Positions 53,609-62,240 of a DNA stretch of 64,000 bases are shown one piece after another. Made by a program: the position numbers and the translations under genes. The stretch lies in assembly GCA_947495685.1 (NCBI GenBank), contig CANLZY010000024.1, positions 26,115 to 90,114 of the forward strand, read 5' to 3'. The notes under the pieces were generated by a model. That model was not told the origin of the DNA. It searched no databases and saw nothing but the letters and a program-made list of their open reading frames with translations. This DNA comes from an uncultured Tropicimonas sp. (GTDB lineage: Bacteria; Pseudomonadota; Alphaproteobacteria; Rhodobacterales; Rhodobacteraceae). The stretch's first letter is position 1. Each line of letters starts with the position of its first letter.

Positions 53609-54421
53609 ATGGTGCGCTGGTATCTGTTTTTGATCTGTCTTCTGTTTTCGCCGGTCGCCTTGGCGCAGACGCCAGAGGCAAGCCGTTTGACAGAACTGTC
53701 GACCGGGGATGCGACGCGCGGTTGGGAGGCCGTCGGGCGGCTGGACATGGGGCACGGCAGTTTCTGCACCGGGGCGCTGATTGCCCCCGACCTTGTCCTG
53801 ACCGCCGCGCATTGCCTGTTCGACGAAGACACCGGAGAGGCGATTCCGGTTGCCAGGATGGAATTCCTGGCCGGGTGGCGCAACGGTCGTGCCGAAGCCT
53901 ATCGCGGCGTGCGCCGTGCCGTGGCGCATCCGGGGTATGCTTATGATGAACCGCGCGAGGTCGCGCGCGTTGCGACGGATCTGGCGCTTGTCGAGCTAGA
54001 CCGTCCGATCCGCAGTGGCCGTATCAAACCCTTTGAGACTGCTGCCAGTCTGCGCAAGGGCACGCAAGTCACGGTTGTTTCTTATGCAGAGGATCGCGCC
54101 GATGCGCCGTCCCTGCAGCAGGTCTGCCACGTGCTTGAACGCTACGGCGGCGTCGTCATGCTGTCCTGTTCGGTCAACTACGGCTCTTCCGGGGCGCCGA
54201 TCTTCCTTGTGGAGGACGGTACGGCGCGGATCGTGTCGGTTGTGTCGTCCAAGGCCGAGGCCAACGGTGCGCCGGTTTCCCTGGCCGGAGAGCTGCGTCC
54301 GTCCTTCGCAGACCTTCAGGCGGAGCTGTCTCGTCAGCCGGATGGTATCCTGAACCGAGGGGGCGGGTTGCTGGGCACCCGCACCACTGGCGGGTTGGGC
54401 GCAAAGTTCGTGCGGCCATGA
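53609..54421 (+). CDS. Secreted trypsin-like serine protease, first of a tandem pair
   Basis: The 270-residue protein has a signal peptide (ending ALAQ) and the chymotrypsin fold. The triad is visible as His68 in LTAAHC, Asp124 in ATDLALVEL and Ser194 in NYGSSGAP. The serine motif is GSSGAP, not the usual GDSGGP. It ends GGLGAKFVRP, a tail shared with its neighbour. The stop overlaps the start of the second protease by four bases, so the two are co-translated. Confidence 0.88.
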   Translation: MVRWYLFLICLLFSPVALAQTPEASRLTELSTGDATRGWEAVGRLDMGHGSFCTGALIAPDLVLTAAHCLFDEDTGEAIPVARMEFLAGWRNGRAEAYRGVRRAVAHPGYAYDEPREVARVATDLALVELDRPIRSGRIKPFETAASLRKGTQVTVVSYAEDRADAPSLQQVCHVLERYGGVVMLSCSVNYGSSGAPIFLVEDGTARIVSVVSSKAEANGAPVSLAGELRPSFADLQAELSRQPDGILNRGGGLLGTRTTGGLGAKFVRP

Positions 54422-55266
54422 CCGGGCGCGCGCGAGTCCGCTACGTCCTTGTTGCAGCGCTGATCTCGGCCCTGAGCCTGTTGCCGGACGCTGTGCTGGC
54501 CGATTCCGGCTTGAAGCGACTGACACTGCGCCAGGATGCCCTCGGCTGGGAGGCGGTCGGGCGGTTGGACCTGGATGACAGGGGCTTCTGCACCGGGGTT
54601 CTGATCGAGACCGACCTTGTGTTGACGGCGGCGCATTGCCTTGTCGATGCACGTTCCGGCACGCGGACCGATCCTGCACGCATCACCTTTCACGCCGGGC
54701 TGCGCGACGGCGCCGCGATTGCTGTCCGCACCGGCAGCCAGGCCGTTCTACACCCCAACTATGACCCCCATGACACGGACGGCTGGCGGCAGCTGACCTC
54801 GGACGTTGCGTTGCTGAAACTGGATGCCCCGATTCCAGCCGCACATGCTGCACCGTTCAGGACCAGTAGTCGGGCTCGTGCGGGCACCACGGTCAGCCTC
54901 GTGTCCTATGCGCGGGGGCGAGACCGCGCGCTCAGCTGGCAAAAGGCCTGCGAGACGACGGGGCAGGGCCGCGGCGTGCTGATGTTCTCCTGCGATGCCG
55001 ACTTCGGGTCCTCCGGCGCGCCCGTGTTCGAGCTGTCTTCCGGGCGGCCGCGGATCGTTTCGCTGGTGTCGCGCGGGGCGCGCGAACCGGGACGCATCGA
55101 GGTTTACGGCATGGAAATCGAGGCACCCGTTGCCGCGCTCCGCAAGGCGCTGCGCACTGGCGAAGGCGTCTGGCCGGATTCTGCGACATCGGTCAAACAC
55201 GCGACGTCCCGGCCGCAGCCGTTGTCGCAACGCAGGGAAATCGGCGCCCGCTTTTTGCGGCCGTGA
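54418..55266 (+). CDS. Secreted trypsin-like serine protease, second of a tandem pair
   Basis: The 282-residue paralogue has a signal peptide (ALISALSLLPDAVLA) and the triad His73 (LTAAHC), Asp129 (TSDVALLKL) and Ser199 (DFGSSGAP). It shares GWEAVGRLD before the first active-site region and the C-terminal GARFLRP with the first protease, so they arose by duplication. The start overlaps the upstream stop by four bases. Confidence 0.88.
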   Translation: MTGRARVRYVLVAALISALSLLPDAVLADSGLKRLTLRQDALGWEAVGRLDLDDRGFCTGVLIETDLVLTAAHCLVDARSGTRTDPARITFHAGLRDGAAIAVRTGSQAVLHPNYDPHDTDGWRQLTSDVALLKLDAPIPAAHAAPFRTSSRARAGTTVSLVSYARGRDRALSWQKACETTGQGRGVLMFSCDADFGSSGAPVFELSSGRPRIVSLVSRGAREPGRIEVYGMEIEAPVAALRKALRTGEGVWPDSATSVKHATSRPQPLSQRREIGARFLRP

Positions 55267-55280
55267 CCTGAAAAATCCCT

Positions 55281-55309
55281 CTTGAAACCGGCTTTCGGGG
55301 TTCCCAAAT
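55281..55309 (+). promoter_or_regulatory. RpoH (sigma-32)-type promoter for the Hsp20 gene
   Basis: CTTGAAA at 55281-55287 is a perfect -35 for heat-shock sigma factors, and CCCAAAT at 55303-55309 fits the CCCCATnT -10, with a 15-base spacer. The downstream Hsp20 gene starts about 100 bases later. The family is normally heat-induced in this way. Transcript mapping would confirm it. Confidence 0.65.
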
Positions 55310-55412
55310 CTGGGATGTTCGGGTGCCGCATGTCGGGTCCGGACGTCTGAAACCCAGCGTCTGTCCATTTGGAAGGCGCGTTCTGAACATCGCTCTGGAG
55401 AGGATGAACCCT

Positions 55413-55868
55413 ATGCGTACTCTTGATTTTGCCCCGCTGTACCGTGCAACCGTCGGCTTTGACCGGGTTGCCGACATGCTGGACCGGGTTATGGAAGCCG
55501 AAGCTCCGACCCCGACCTATCCGCCCTACAACATCGAAAAGACCGCCGAGGATTCCTATCGCATTTCGGTCGCCGTTGCCGGTTTCAACGAAGCCGAGTT
55601 GAACGTCGAAGTGAAGGAAGGCTCGCTGATCGTGTCGGCCCGCAAGGCGGATGACGACAAGGAGCGGACCTATCTGCACCGCGGCATCGCAACCCGCGCG
55701 TTCGAGCGTCGGTTCCAACTGGCCGACCACGTGCGCGTGTCCGGGGCCAGCCATCTCGATGGCATGCTCCATATCGATCTGGTGCGCGAAGTGCCCGAAG
55801 CCCTGAAGCCGCGCCGGATCGAGATCAACGACGGCAAGGCGATCGAGGCCCATACCGTCGAGATCTGA
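55413..55868 (+). CDS. Small heat-shock protein, Hsp20/IbpA type
   Basis: The 151-residue protein begins MRTLDFAPLYRATVGFDRVADMLDRV, the IbpA-type N-terminus, and carries the alpha-crystallin domain (YPPYNIEKTAEDSYRISVAVAGF through AFERRFQLADHVRVSGASHLDGMLHIDL). It holds unfolded proteins during heat stress. I chose the ATG at 55413 because GGAGAGG lies nine bases upstream, while the ATG at 55404 would touch that site. It has its own RpoH-like promoter and a strong terminator. Confidence 0.94.
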   Translation: MRTLDFAPLYRATVGFDRVADMLDRVMEAEAPTPTYPPYNIEKTAEDSYRISVAVAGFNEAELNVEVKEGSLIVSARKADDDKERTYLHRGIATRAFERRFQLADHVRVSGASHLDGMLHIDLVREVPEALKPRRIEINDGKAIEAHTVEI

Positions 55869-55895
55869 TCCCGTTCGACAATCTGAATGCCCATG

Positions 55896-55927
55896 GGCGC
55901 GCGACCACCCGGTCGCGCGCCTTTTTT
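55896..55927 (+). terminator. Rho-independent terminator after the Hsp20 gene
   Basis: GGCGCGCGACC (55896-55906) pairs perfectly with GGTCGCGCGCC (55911-55921) across a four-base loop and is followed by TTTTTT (55922-55927). This is the clearest intrinsic terminator in the window. Confidence 0.92.
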
Positions 55928-55962
55928 CTGTTTGCGGCTGTTCGGTTGCGCTACTGGCGGGC

Positions 55963-56844
55963 ATGATCGGTCGGTTTTCCCTCGCACCTGGTGTCCTGCT
56001 CCGCCTGACCGCCGCGTTTCTGATCACGGCCATGGCGGCGGTGATCCACGCGGTGGCGGATGTCGTGCCGCTGGGCCAGATCATCTTCTGGCGGTCTGCG
56101 GTCGCAATCGTTCCGATCTGTGTCTATGCCGCGCTGCGCGGAGGGTTTCCGCGCGCACTGGCGACACGCCACCCGCTGCTGCACCTGACCCGGGGTGGGT
56201 TCGGTGTCTTGTCGATGGCGCTGTCGTTCCTGTCGCTGACCTATCTGCCGGTAGCCAACGCGATGGCGCTGTCCTACCTGGCGCCGGTGCTGACGCTGCC
56301 GCTGGCGGCGGTTTTGCTGGGGGAGCGGCTGTCGCCGCGTATCCTGATGGCTGTCGGGTTGGGCTTTGCAGGTGTTCTGGCCATGCTGGGCGCGGCGTTG
56401 GAAATGCCGGGCGAAGACGCGCTGATCGGCGTCGCCGCAGGCCTTGGGTTTGCCCTGACAACGGCCTTTGTCCGCGTCCACATCAAGACGATGACGGCCA
56501 CAGAAACGGCTTCGGCGATTGCCTTCTACTTTGCACTGACGGGCGCCGTGATCGGTCTGGCCACGATGCCGTTCGGCTGGGTCGCGCTTGCGTCGCCAGA
56601 CCTTGTGGGGCTGGTGGCAGCTGGCCTGCTGGGCGGGCTCGCCCATATCGCCGCGACAGAGGCCACGGCCCGCGCGCCGGTCTCGGCGTTGGCGCCGTTC
56701 GATTTCACAGGGTTGGTCTGGGCTCTCGGCTTCGACCTGTTGCTGTTTCAGGTTGTTTCAGGTGGCTGGGGCCTGATCGGTGTTCTGGCCATTTCGGCGG
56801 CAGCGCTGACGGTCACCCTCGCGCCAAGGGCATCCCAAGGCTGA
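55963..56844 (+). CDS. EamA/DMT-family transporter
   Basis: The 293-residue membrane protein has ten predicted helices in two EamA repeats (for example AFLITAMAAVIHAVAD and VLTLPLAAVLLGERLSPRILMAVGLGFAGVLAML in the first half). DMT proteins export small metabolites; the substrate is not visible. It follows the Hsp20 terminator and so has its own promoter. Confidence 0.92.
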   Translation: MIGRFSLAPGVLLRLTAAFLITAMAAVIHAVADVVPLGQIIFWRSAVAIVPICVYAALRGGFPRALATRHPLLHLTRGGFGVLSMALSFLSLTYLPVANAMALSYLAPVLTLPLAAVLLGERLSPRILMAVGLGFAGVLAMLGAALEMPGEDALIGVAAGLGFALTTAFVRVHIKTMTATETASAIAFYFALTGAVIGLATMPFGWVALASPDLVGLVAAGLLGGLAHIAATEATARAPVSALAPFDFTGLVWALGFDLLLFQVVSGGWGLIGVLAISAAALTVTLAPRASQG

Positions 56845-56950
56845 TCCGATCATGGGGCAGGTTTTCTGCGCTTCTCATCAGCCGTGCCGCCGCCGCGCGA
56901 TTTCCGGTTTCGGCTTCACCAAACACCCCTGACGCATCAATCCGTCAAGG

Positions 56951-56964
56951 GTGATCTGGATCAA
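56951..56964. promoter_or_regulatory. FNR/CRP-family binding site upstream of the RTX gene
   Basis: GTGATCTGGATCAA matches the FNR-type half-site consensus TTGAT-N4-ATCAA in nine of ten specified bases. It lies 103 bases before the RTX start codon, and an AT-rich stretch that could hold a -10 follows. It suggests oxygen- or nitrogen-oxide-responsive control of that gene. Confidence 0.45.
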
Positions 56965-57066
56965 GGCATAATCTTCTAAAATACATACCGTCAAATTAGG
57001 TTTTAAGCCGCCGACTGGCTTGCAGGGAGCGTTTTGGCCGGGGCACTGGCCCCAGAAGGGGGAGAC

Positions 57067-59820
57067 ATGACCACGCGGACAAAGACCGACACCGGGTATC
57101 GGTTCGATGGGACCATCGGCAACGACATCATCTATGACACGGTCGGCGGTGACGAGATCTATGCGGGTGTCGGCAACGATCAGGTACATGTCAGCTATGG
57201 TCGGGACTACGTCAATGGCGACGCTGGCGACGACTGGCTGTACATCGGCTGGTCCGGAATTGCGGAGAATGCGACGGTCTGGGGCAGCAGCTCTCAATAC
57301 GCCTATGTCGGCAATTCCTACAGTCTTGCCACGCGGCGGGTCCAGTTCGACGGGATGGAGCATCTCAATGTCCGTACCGGCTCTGGCGATGATTCAATTC
57401 AGGGGTTCTACAACAGCAAGGACTGGATCGACGGTGGCCTTGGCGTTGATCTTTGGATCGACAGTTTCTCGACCTATACAAGCGGGATCAACGTCAGCAT
57501 GAGCGCGGCACAGGCCGATGTCTGGGGGCTGCAACTGCCAGATGGGACCCAGGTGCGAAACGTGGAGCGTGCTCAACTCGACCTGTCGCCGAACAACGAC
57601 ACCTTCACGGATTCGAGCACTGTCCGGTACGATGGCACCGGGTATGACGACACCGTCTATGGTCTGGCTGGCGATGACCGGATGACCTCGACCCACGGGC
57701 GTGACTATCTGAATGGTGGCGAAGGCGACGACACGATTGTCATCGACTGGCATACCGACCGGGATGGCGCCACCATCTGGGGCTCCAGCAGCCAGTATGC
57801 CTATGTCGGGAATTCCTACAGCGAGGCGACGCGACGGGTCCAATTCGACGGAATGGAACACGTCGAGGCCAGCGCAGGGTCTGGCGATGACTCGATTCAG
57901 GGCTTCTACAACGCCTGGGACAAGATCAACGGGGGGGCCGGCGACGATCTGTGGATCGACTCGTTCTCGGACTCGACAGGCCCGATCGAGCTTCGGTTGC
58001 AGAACAACACCCTTTCGGGCGCCTGGAAGAGCCAGATCACTGGTATCGAGCGGGTCAGCCTGACCCTTGGCCAGGGGAATGACACCTTCCGGGACTACGG
58101 GGAATATGACGACGTGGTCTACGGGTCCGGCGGCGATGACAACCTAGGCACCAGCAATGGGCGCGACTACATCAACGGTGGCGCTGGCGACGACCGGATC
58201 TTCATCAACTGGCACGACGAAACCGACAACGCGACGATCTGGGGGTCGTCCTCTCAATATGGCTATGTCGGCGGGTCCTACAGCGCGGCCGCGCGGCGCG
58301 CGCAGTTCGACGGGATCGAGCATTTGCAGGTTTGGTCCGGATCCGGGGACGACTCGATCCAGGGCTTCACCAACGCCTGGGACATCATCAACGGTGGCAA
58401 GGGTGTCGATCTTTGGACTGACGATTTTCGGGATATCGACGGCTTGTTGAAAATGAAGATGAGCCAGATCTCCGGGCCGGGCGGTCAGCAGTTCTGGGAC
58501 GGCACGTTGGTCAAGAACATAGAGCGGGTCAATCTGGACCTGACCGAGCGGAACGACGTGTTCAAGGGCTACGGCAACTATGACGACACGATCTACGGGC
58601 TTGGCGGCAACGATGATATCAGCACCACCGGCGGGCGGGACTATATCAACGGCGGCGAAGGCTATGACCTGCTGCGGATCAAATGGGGCGATTCGACCGA
58701 AAACGTGACCGTTTGGGGTCCATCCTCTCAATATGCCTATGCCGGGGCGGGCTTCAGCGCGGCCACGCGGAGCGTCCAGTTCGACGGCATGGAGAGGCTC
58801 GATGTCACGACCGGTTCCGGCGACGACAGGATCCAGGGGTTCAGCAACAGCCGCGACCTGATCGATGGCGGCGACGGTGTGGACACCTGGGAGGACAACT
58901 TTTCCAACCGCTCCAAGCGGCTCGAAGTTGATATGAAGCTCCTCTCGTCCGATGTCGGGACGCGTCTGTTCGATGGCAGCAAGGTGGCCAACATAGAGCA
59001 GGTCGATCTTGTCCTGACAAAGGGCAAGGATCTGTTCCGCGACCTTGGCCAGTTCAACGACGAGGTAGAGACCGGGCCGGGAAACGACACTGTGTACACG
59101 GTCGGCGGCATTGACCGCTTCAATGGTCAGGACGGCTTTGACAAGCTGAACATCGACTGGAGCGACGCCGTCGAGCGCATCTGGGTCGATGGATCGCTCA
59201 ATGGCTACGCCTATGTCGGGGCAAGTCTCGCCACGTCGGCGCGCTCGGTGAACTGGACCTCCTTTGAAAAGGTCTTTGTCAAGCTCGGGGCAGGCGACGA
59301 CTATTTGAGCGTGGACAATGGCGCCGACACCCTCAAGGGCGGCAAGGGCAACGACGAATTGCGCAGCCATGACCGCAACGACAGGCTCGAAGGCGAGGCT
59401 GGCAACGACACGCTCCGGGGCGGCGATGGCTACGACAAGCTGTTCGGCGGCAAGGGTGACGACACGCTATATGGCGAGAACGATGGCGATTGGCTGTATG
59501 GCGGCAAGGGCAAGGATACGCTCGTTGGCGGCGACGGAAGCGACCGGATGATCGGAGGCGGCGGAAAGGATACGCTGCGTGGCGGCACGGATGCCGACAC
59601 CTTCGTGATCAGCGTCGGGACCGGGGTCGACAGGGTGCTCGATTTCGAGGACGGGATTGACCGGATCGGCCTGGCCGGCGGGCTGAAGTTTTCCCAGCTG
59701 CGTGTCCGGGAGGTTGATGGGCAGACGTTGGTCGAGTTGCGGTCCAATGGCGCAGATCTCCTCATGATCGACAACATCGACGTCAGCGATCTGGGCGCCT
59801 CCGACTTCATCCCCGTGTAG
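57067..59820 (+). CDS. Large RTX calcium-binding protein made of long internal repeats
   Basis: The 917-residue protein has no Sec signal peptide, as expected for type I secretion. About residues 15-740 are built from five related units of about 155-165 residues, each with GRDY(V/L/I)NG, a WGSSSQYAYVGNSYS-type block, a VQFDGMEHL block and SGSGDDSIQGF. About residues 750-845 hold classical RTX nonapeptides (GGKGNDEL, GEAGNDTL, GGDGYDKL). A typical C-terminal secretion region follows (VLDFEDGIDRIGLAGGL near 865, ending DLGASDFIPV). GGGGGAGA precedes the ATG at 57067. The repeat type is not one I recognise. No type I secretion genes are in the window. Confidence 0.88.
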   Translation: MTTRTKTDTGYRFDGTIGNDIIYDTVGGDEIYAGVGNDQVHVSYGRDYVNGDAGDDWLYIGWSGIAENATVWGSSSQYAYVGNSYSLATRRVQFDGMEHLNVRTGSGDDSIQGFYNSKDWIDGGLGVDLWIDSFSTYTSGINVSMSAAQADVWGLQLPDGTQVRNVERAQLDLSPNNDTFTDSSTVRYDGTGYDDTVYGLAGDDRMTSTHGRDYLNGGEGDDTIVIDWHTDRDGATIWGSSSQYAYVGNSYSEATRRVQFDGMEHVEASAGSGDDSIQGFYNAWDKINGGAGDDLWIDSFSDSTGPIELRLQNNTLSGAWKSQITGIERVSLTLGQGNDTFRDYGEYDDVVYGSGGDDNLGTSNGRDYINGGAGDDRIFINWHDETDNATIWGSSSQYGYVGGSYSAAARRAQFDGIEHLQVWSGSGDDSIQGFTNAWDIINGGKGVDLWTDDFRDIDGLLKMKMSQISGPGGQQFWDGTLVKNIERVNLDLTERNDVFKGYGNYDDTIYGLGGNDDISTTGGRDYINGGEGYDLLRIKWGDSTENVTVWGPSSQYAYAGAGFSAATRSVQFDGMERLDVTTGSGDDRIQGFSNSRDLIDGGDGVDTWEDNFSNRSKRLEVDMKLLSSDVGTRLFDGSKVANIEQVDLVLTKGKDLFRDLGQFNDEVETGPGNDTVYTVGGIDRFNGQDGFDKLNIDWSDAVERIWVDGSLNGYAYVGASLATSARSVNWTSFEKVFVKLGAGDDYLSVDNGADTLKGGKGNDELRSHDRNDRLEGEAGNDTLRGGDGYDKLFGGKGDDTLYGENDGDWLYGGKGKDTLVGGDGSDRMIGGGGKDTLRGGTDADTFVISVGTGVDRVLDFEDGIDRIGLAGGLKFSQLRVREVDGQTLVELRSNGADLLMIDNIDVSDLGASDFIPV
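57118..59290 (+). repeat. Five tandem ~155-165-residue units encoded in the large RTX gene
   Basis: The conserved Trp of WGSSSQYAYVG is encoded at 57280, 57778, 58240, 58714 and (degenerate, WVDGSLNGYAYVG) 59182, giving unit lengths of 166, 154, 158 and 156 residues. Units one and two are closest. The fifth has lost the SSSQ and DSIQGF blocks and merges into the nonapeptide region. Each unit also has an RTX-like GGxGxD beginning. Confidence 0.8.
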
Positions 59821-59845
59821 GCCGCAACACTCGGGCGATTGCGGC
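59821..59845 (+). terminator. Hairpin directly after the large RTX gene
   Basis: GCCGCAA (59821-59827) pairs with TTGCGGC (59839-59845) around an 11-base loop starting at the base after the stop codon. The stem is only seven base pairs and no T-run follows, so it is a weak candidate. Confidence 0.3.
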
Positions 59846-59886
59846 ACAGCGATGGCCCGAAACCACGTTTCCGACAACGGTCACTA

Positions 59887-60514
59887 GGGTCAGGACCCAT
59901 TGATTTAGATCTTGTGGCATGATTCACGGCACCTCCTGGAAGGTGTGCTATCGGTGATGTTCTCTGGTTAAACGATGAACAGATGGAGCGTTTGCGCCCG
60001 TCCTTTCCGAAATCGCACGCGGCCGCGTGTCTATGGCATGATTGTTCTGAGTGGAGTTATCTCCGTCAATCGCCATGGGGTGATGTGGTGTGATGCGCCT
60101 GCCGAAAATCGGTCGTCACAAGCAGTCTGGGCGCCAAAATAGGAGATTTGGACGTCTGGTAGGGCGAACCAAGGGTGGTATGAACATCAAATTCCGTGGT
60201 GCCATCGGCCGCGATGGACGCCCGATACGGGTCTTCGTCACCGTAGGCGGGTCAGTGACCACAAAGGAGCGGCGGTCATGTTCAGCTCATGTCCGGCTGC
60301 CCGATGGCTGCTGGCGGATCGGGGAACTTGACAATGCATCCTGCTCAGGAATCACCGAAAGAACACGACAAGCGACGCTATCTTGTCGTGTGCAGGCTTG
60401 ATGGCCTGAAGGAAGGGCGACGAGTGGCAGTGCGCCAAAACAGATGTCCGAAGGTCTTCCCATCCGCAATCGCTCTCGCGGTTACCGTCGTGTTCTGGTG
60501 ATGTGTCCTGACCC
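59887..60514 (+). mobile_element. Internally deleted IS5-family insertion sequence remnant
   Basis: The left end GGGTCAGGACCCAT (59887-59900) and the right end ATGTGTCCTGACCC (60501-60514) are inverted repeats matching in 13 of 14 positions. They flank a broken IS5-type transposase. At 628 bases the element is shorter than the usual roughly 830-870 bases, so part of the interior is lost. I saw no convincing target-site duplication. Confidence 0.8.
59956..60501 (+). pseudogene. IS5-family transposase, frameshifted and deleted
   Basis: Fragments in three frames match one transposase in order: WLNDEQMERLRPSFPKSH, then after a frameshift RPRVYGMIVLSGVISVNRHG and MWCDAP, then GRTKGGMNIKFRGAIGRDGRPI, and finally DKRRY...RQNRCPKVFPSAIALAVTVVFW. 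The region between GRDGRPI and DKRRY is scrambled or shortened, and the DRGYDAD-type catalytic block is not readable. The enzyme cannot be functional as it stands. Confidence 0.85.
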
Positions 60515-60722
60515 AAGGCCTGCGCGTTCTTCTGGTAAAAACGGCGACCCCATTCACATCGCACAGCGTCTTGATGCATATGATGCCCCTGCACTCGGAA
60601 TGTCTGCATATCCGACCTTGCGGATATATGAAGGTGTTGGTCAGAATGTCCTCTTCCTTCATGGCTTCAAGGTTGCTCAGTGATCGGCGTGCGGTAACCA
60701 ATGTCCTATGCAGTTCGGGCGG
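60515..60722. other. Non-coding remnant between the IS5 fragment and the MOSC pseudogene
   Basis: I found no recognisable gene, repeat or RNA in this stretch. Short open frames on both strands resemble no family. It is probably decayed sequence of the surrounding mobile island. Confidence 0.5.
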
Positions 60723-61252
60723 CTAGTCGACCTTGATTCGGTCACTGGGCTTCATCGTCGCCCGACACAGAGCGATAGCCATGACACCTGCCTTTTGAAC
60801 GACGCCGACTGGGGTGGCCTCCTTGCAGTGAGGGACCAGCCCCGGTTGAAACTTGTCAATCTGGTGACACGGATTTCGCAGGCCGGTCAGTTCGATGTTC
60901 GCCTCGTCGCCCAAGAATAGCCGCGTCCCTGCCGGAAATCTCAGCAGATCGACACCACGAGGCGCGATATTCTCTCCGAGATCAGCTGGACGGACGATGT
61001 GTCCCGCTTCCAACACCTGATCGAAGAACTCCGTCTGGATCAAATGCACTTGTCGGAGGTTCGGCTGCTGGCCGATACCCCTGATGTGAAAGAGGTGCCG
61101 ATCGGTTGGACCCGAGTGGGCGTCTCCTTCGACCCCGTGGTTCGCGATGAGGCGAATGGCGCCTTGGGTGCCTTGCCAAACAGGTGCCGGCGACCGACTT
61201 GCACCCCAACAACTTTGGGAACGTCGTGCCGGTAAGAGGATTGCAGCGTCAA
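60723..61252 (-). pseudogene. MOSC domain protein, disrupted by a frameshift
   Basis: The C-terminal frame reads IRLIANHGVEGDAHSG, PNLRQVHLIQTEFFDQVLEAG, DLGENIAPRGVDLLRFPAGTRLFLG and ELTGLRNPCHQIDKFQPGL, ending GVMAIALC...PSDRIKVD. This is an intact match to bacterial MOSC proteins (YiiM-like, linked to molybdenum-cofactor sulfur chemistry). The N-terminal piece QVGRRHLFGKAPK is in another frame. A one-base shift near 61155-61175 joins them. The usual start cannot be found, and the upstream end abuts the resolvase fragment. Confidence 0.78.
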
Positions 61253-61638
61253 GGTGTCGGTGTATCCAAGCCAAGGTCCAGGATGCGCAGACCGACGTTG
61301 TCGGCTTCAAGGGCCTCGACGATCTCTCCGCGGCGGCGAACAGAGCATGCCACCCTGTCGAGCTTGGTGACGACATGCGTATCGCCGTCGCTCGCGAAGT
61401 TCAGGGCGCCGTTGAGAGCGTCTCTGATTGCGACGGAGGACACCTGCTCTCCCTAGGTCCGATCACAACCGAGGACATGCAGGGCGTCCTTCTGGGCCTC
61501 CAGAGACGCCGTCTGATCCGGTGTCGATGTGCGGGCGTGGCCGGTGAGCCTGGGAACGGTCCTGGTCTGCCAGTACCATCTAGGAGCATGAGAAATGCAC
61601 CCTCCCAAAGGCAAGATCCGACCCCAATGGCGAGTCAA
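61249..61638 (-). pseudogene. Serine recombinase (resolvase/invertase) N-terminal fragment with internal stop
   Basis: The frame contains HARTSTPDQTASLEAQKDALHVLGCDR and, after an in-frame TAG at 61453-61455, EQVSSVAIRDALNGALNFAS, DTHVVTKLDRVA and NVGLRILDLGLDTPTP. This matches the N-terminal catalytic domain of resolvases (YARVST, DRLAR motifs). The catalytic serine position is preserved as TSTPDQ. The remaining catalytic part and the DNA-binding C-terminus are missing: the frame ends at 61249, where the MOSC remnant begins. Confidence 0.8.
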
Positions 61639-62240
61639 TCTGACTCACTCAGGCCCTGCCATATGACCATGGTCTGTTGGATGGACGTAGAGGCCGGCCC
61701 AGCTCTTCGGAACATCATCGTTCCGTCGTCCGGTTGTCGGAGGGACGACTTCCAGTCTTGTCCGGGCCCACCACTCTTGGCTGTTTTGTGAGCTTCGGGC
61801 ACTATCTGGGAAGTCTGTTGAACGGGGCGCCCTTTGGCCTTTCCGGCGTCAGGGTCTTACACGACGGGGCGGTATGGGGGAGCGGCACAGCGCGCGCGGA
61901 GAGAAAAATGCCGGTGGATCGCCGGCCAGTTTTTCGAAAAGGAAACTGAGGGGCAAAGGACAGTCATCGCCATTCCCCTTTCGTAGGGCGAGTTGGATCT
62001 TCCAGACCCTCTCTTGCCGGTCCGCCTGACCTTTGCTCCACGAGGTATCGTATGACCTCTGGCGTTGGCGAGCGACTAGCCACAGTTGCAAAACTTGCGG
62101 TAGCATGGGCTCAGATTTCATCAGGCTTCTGGATCGGGAGCGCGAGTTCAACAACGCACGAGCCAGATCTCGGGAGCGTGGATTGCCAGCCGTTCGGCGC
62201 TTCGGGATGAACTGGCTGATTGCTGGAAGGGAACAATCCG
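61639..62240. other. Unassigned sequence before the second RTX gene
   Basis: This roughly 600-base stretch carries only short unrecognised open frames on both strands (for example 61677-61949 forward) with no good start signals. A small inverted repeat, GAGTCA-ATC-TGACTC, lies at 61632-61646, straddling its left edge. It likely contains decayed mobile DNA and, at its right end, the promoter of the next gene. Confidence 0.5.

Noticed and set aside
60444..60683. Small forward open frame in the decayed island
   Set aside because: It begins inside the IS5 remnant, in a different frame from the transposase, and ends in unassigned sequence.
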